Below, in pieces: positions 62,473 through 64,000 of a DNA stretch of 64,000 nt. The notes under the pieces are model-generated. The model was given only the letters and a program-made list of their open reading frames with translations, searched no databases and was not told the DNA's origin. This DNA comes from Anoplopoma fimbria (Eukaryota > Chordata > Actinopteri > Perciformes > Anoplopomatidae): positions 12,824,857-12,888,856 of the forward strand of contig NC_072465.1 in assembly GCF_027596085.1 (NCBI RefSeq), written 5' to 3'. Both the position numbers and the translations under genes were made by a program. Within the stretch, counting starts at the first letter, position 1; each line of letters begins with the position of its first letter.

Positions 62473-64000
62473 CTTCCATCCATCCATCTCCTTCCGCTTA
62501 TCCGGGGCCGGGTCGCAGGGCAGCAAGCTAAGGAGGGTCCTCCAGACGTCCTTCTCCCCAGCAACACTTTCCAGCTCCTCCTGGGGAACCCCGAGGCGTT
62601 CCCAGGCCAGACGAGATATATAATCTCTCCAGCGTGTTCTGGGTCTACCCCGGGGCCTCTTACCAGTTGGACGTGCCTGGAAAACCTCTAAAGGGAGGCG
62701 TCCAGGAGGCATCCTGATCAGATGCCCGAGCCACCTCAGCTGGCCCCTTTCGACGCGAAGGAGCAGCGGCTCTACTCCGAGCTCCCTCCGGATGTCTGAG
62801 CTCCTCACCCTATCTCTAAGGCTGAGCCCAGCCACCCTACGAAGGAAGCTCATTTCGGCCGCTTGTATTCGCAATCTCATTCTTTCGGTCACTACCCAAA
62901 GCTCATGACCATAGGTGAGGGTTGGAACGTAGATGGACTGGTAAATCGAGAGCTTTGCCTTTCGGCTCAGCTCCTTCTTCACCAAAACGGTCCGGTACAA
63001 CGCCCGCATCACTGCTGACGCTGCACCGAACCACCTGTCTATCTCCCGCTCCATTTTACCCTCACTCGTGAATAAGATCCCGAGATACTTGAACTCCCTC
63101 GCTTGGGGCAGTGACTTACTCCCAACCCAGAGGGTGCAATCCACCGTTTTCCGGAAGAGAACCATGGCCTCAGACTTGGAGGTACTGACTCTCATCCCGG
63201 CCGCTTCACACTCGGCTGTGAACCGCCCCAGTGCATGCTGAAGGTCACGTTCTGAAGAAGCCAACAGAACCACATCATCTGCAAAAAGCAGGGATGCAAT
63301 TCTGAGGTCCCCAAACTGGAAACTCTCCTCCCCCCGGCTGCTCCTTGAAATCCTGTCCATGAAAATCACAAACAGGATTGGCGACAATGGGCAGCCCTGG
63401 CGAACACGCACTGGGAACAAGCTCGACTTTGTGCCGAGTATCCGGACACAGCTCTCACTTTGGTCATACAAGGACTGAATGGCTTGTAGTAACGAACCAG
63501 GTACCCCATATTCCTGCAGTAGCCCCCACAGGACTCCCCGAGGGACACGGTCGAAGGCCTTCTCCAAGTCCACAAAACACATGTAGACTGGATGAGCAAA
63601 CTCCCATGCACCCTCCAACAGACCTGCAAGGGTAAAGAGTTGGTCCGCTGTTCCACGTCCAGGACGGAATCCGCATTGCTCCTCCTGAATCCGAGGTTCG
63701 ACAATCGGACGGAGCCTCCTTTCCAGCACCCTGGAGTAAACTTTCCCGGGGAGGCTGAGCAGTGTGATACCCCTATAATTGGAGCACACTCTCCGGTCCC
63801 CCTTTTTGAAAATGGGAACCACCACCCCGGTCTGCCACTCCACAGGCACTGTACCCGACTTCCACGCGACAGTGAAGAGACGTGTCAACCAAGACAGCCC
63901 AACAATGTCCAGAGCCTTTAGCATCTCCGGTCGAATCTCATCCACTCCTGGCGCTTTGCCGCTTAAGAGCTTTTTAACTACCTCAACGACCTCCGCCAGG
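62437..64000 (-). CDS. Rex3 reverse transcriptase, partial
   Basis: The frame is open from the window edge (SGKAPGVDEIRPEM) to a stop at 62437-62439, over 520 codons. RT boxes in order, numbered from the Met at 63945, are PIFKKGDRR and NYRGITLLS (about 44-64), FRPGRGTADQL (about 93), motif A FVDLEKAFD (Asp126), RQGCPLSPILF (about 182-192) and the catalytic FADDVVLL (Asp223/Asp224). KYLGILF and the conserved C-terminal RWLGHLIRMP and RPRGRPRTRWRDYI follow. It copies Rex3 RNA into DNA at a nicked target in the nucleus. No stop or frameshift is visible, so this part may be functional. The last dozen or so residues after MDGW come from tail and flanking DNA. Confidence 0.93.
   Translation of the reverse strand, partial: LAEVVEVVKKLLSGKAPGVDEIRPEMLKALDIVGLSWLTRLFTVAWKSGTVPVEWQTGVVVPIFKKGDRRVCSNYRGITLLSLPGKVYSRVLERRLRPIVEPRIQEEQCGFRPGRGTADQLFTLAGLLEGAWEFAHPVYMCFVDLEKAFDRVPRGVLWGLLQEYGVPGSLLQAIQSLYDQSESCVRILGTKSSLFPVRVRQGCPLSPILFVIFMDRISRSSRGEESFQFGDLRIASLLFADDVVLLASSERDLQHALGRFTAECEAAGMRVSTSKSEAMVLFRKTVDCTLWVGSKSLPQAREFKYLGILFTSEGKMEREIDRWFGAASAVMRALYRTVLVKKELSRKAKLSIYQSIYVPTLTYGHELWVVTERMRLRIQAAEMSFLRRVAGLSLRDRVRSSDIRRELGVEPLLLRVERGQLRWLGHLIRMPPGRLPLEVFQARPTGKRPRGRPRTRWRDYISRLAWERLGVPQEELESVAGEKDVWRTLLSLLPCDPAPDKRKEMDGWKSWSPVGLGHRK
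62473..64000 (-). mobile_element. Rex3 non-LTR retrotransposon, continues past window
   Basis: The minus-strand element has its 3' end at GATGGATGGAAG near 62473-62490 (short GATG units, the Rex3 type of tail) and runs upstream off the window. Segments 63382-63399 and 63818-63837 agree, from memory, with the conserved sites used to amplify Rex3 in fish. It belongs to the RTE-like clade. The 5' end, and any endonuclease domain, lies outside. Confidence 0.92.

Noticed and set aside
63366..63921. Additional frames over the Rex3 region on both strands
   Set aside because: Shadows of the Rex3 reverse-transcriptase frame.

Overview
This window looks like eukaryotic, almost certainly teleost fish, genomic DNA that is intergenic or deep-intronic. 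There is no dense run of genes. It is mostly A/T-rich sequence scattered with fish-typical transposable elements: Rex3 and L2-type LINEs, Tc1-type DNA transposons, a Ty3/Gypsy remnant, a tRNA-derived SINE with the conserved fish LINE-like tail, and a TTAA-targeting non-autonomous element. Long (TG)n, (TA)n, (AT)n and (ATT)n microsatellites also occur. Two 100-base N runs (50248-50347 and 52584-52683) are assembly gaps of conventional size. No rRNA, functional tRNA gene, CRISPR array, operon or bacterial feature was seen.

Layout. 1-4.1 kb: a 120-bp (TG)n tract, then a minus-strand Ty3/Gypsy pol remnant (RT and RNase H, frameshifted) beside a probable LTR. 4-12 kb: mainly anonymous sequence with a SINE-tail scrap and an L2-type LINE 3' end ending in an (ATT)n tail. 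12.4-14 kb: a 1,129-bp TTAA-flanked element with perfect 16-bp inverted repeats, then a cluster of interlocking hairpins. 17.9-18.5 kb: a second, older L2 end. 23.9-24.3 kb: an internal Rex3 RT fragment. 26.8 kb: a perfect 85-bp tandem duplication. 31.2 kb: a very short Rex3 3' insertion with clear target-site duplications and a fold-back at its 5' end. 35.2-36.8 kb: a complete Tc1-like transposon inserted into an older repeat. 39.3 kb: a 32-bp minisatellite. 42.5-43.3 kb: a dispersed repeat apparently split by another element. 46-47 kb: a composite (TG)(CG)(CA) microsatellite and a possible two-exon protein-coding piece on the minus strand. 48.7-49.1 kb: a SINE within a 16-bp minisatellite. 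52.6-54.2 kb: a second Tc1-like copy, nearly identical to the first. 61.4-61.8 kb: 70-bp direct repeats resembling LTR ends. 62.4-64 kb: a long Rex3 reverse-transcriptase reading frame running off the right edge.

The genes do not form a pathway. The recognisable proteins are element enzymes (transposases and reverse transcriptases), most of them broken. The only non-transposon coding candidate is the spliced open frame at 46600-46994, whose family I could not identify. I found no convincing new multi-gene biological system. The more informative observations concern transposition mechanism and element history: two Tc1 copies stopped at the same codon, the fold-back Rex3 insertion, the palindrome-studded TTAA element and the interlocking hairpins. 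All calls are from reading the sequence; no database search was possible.
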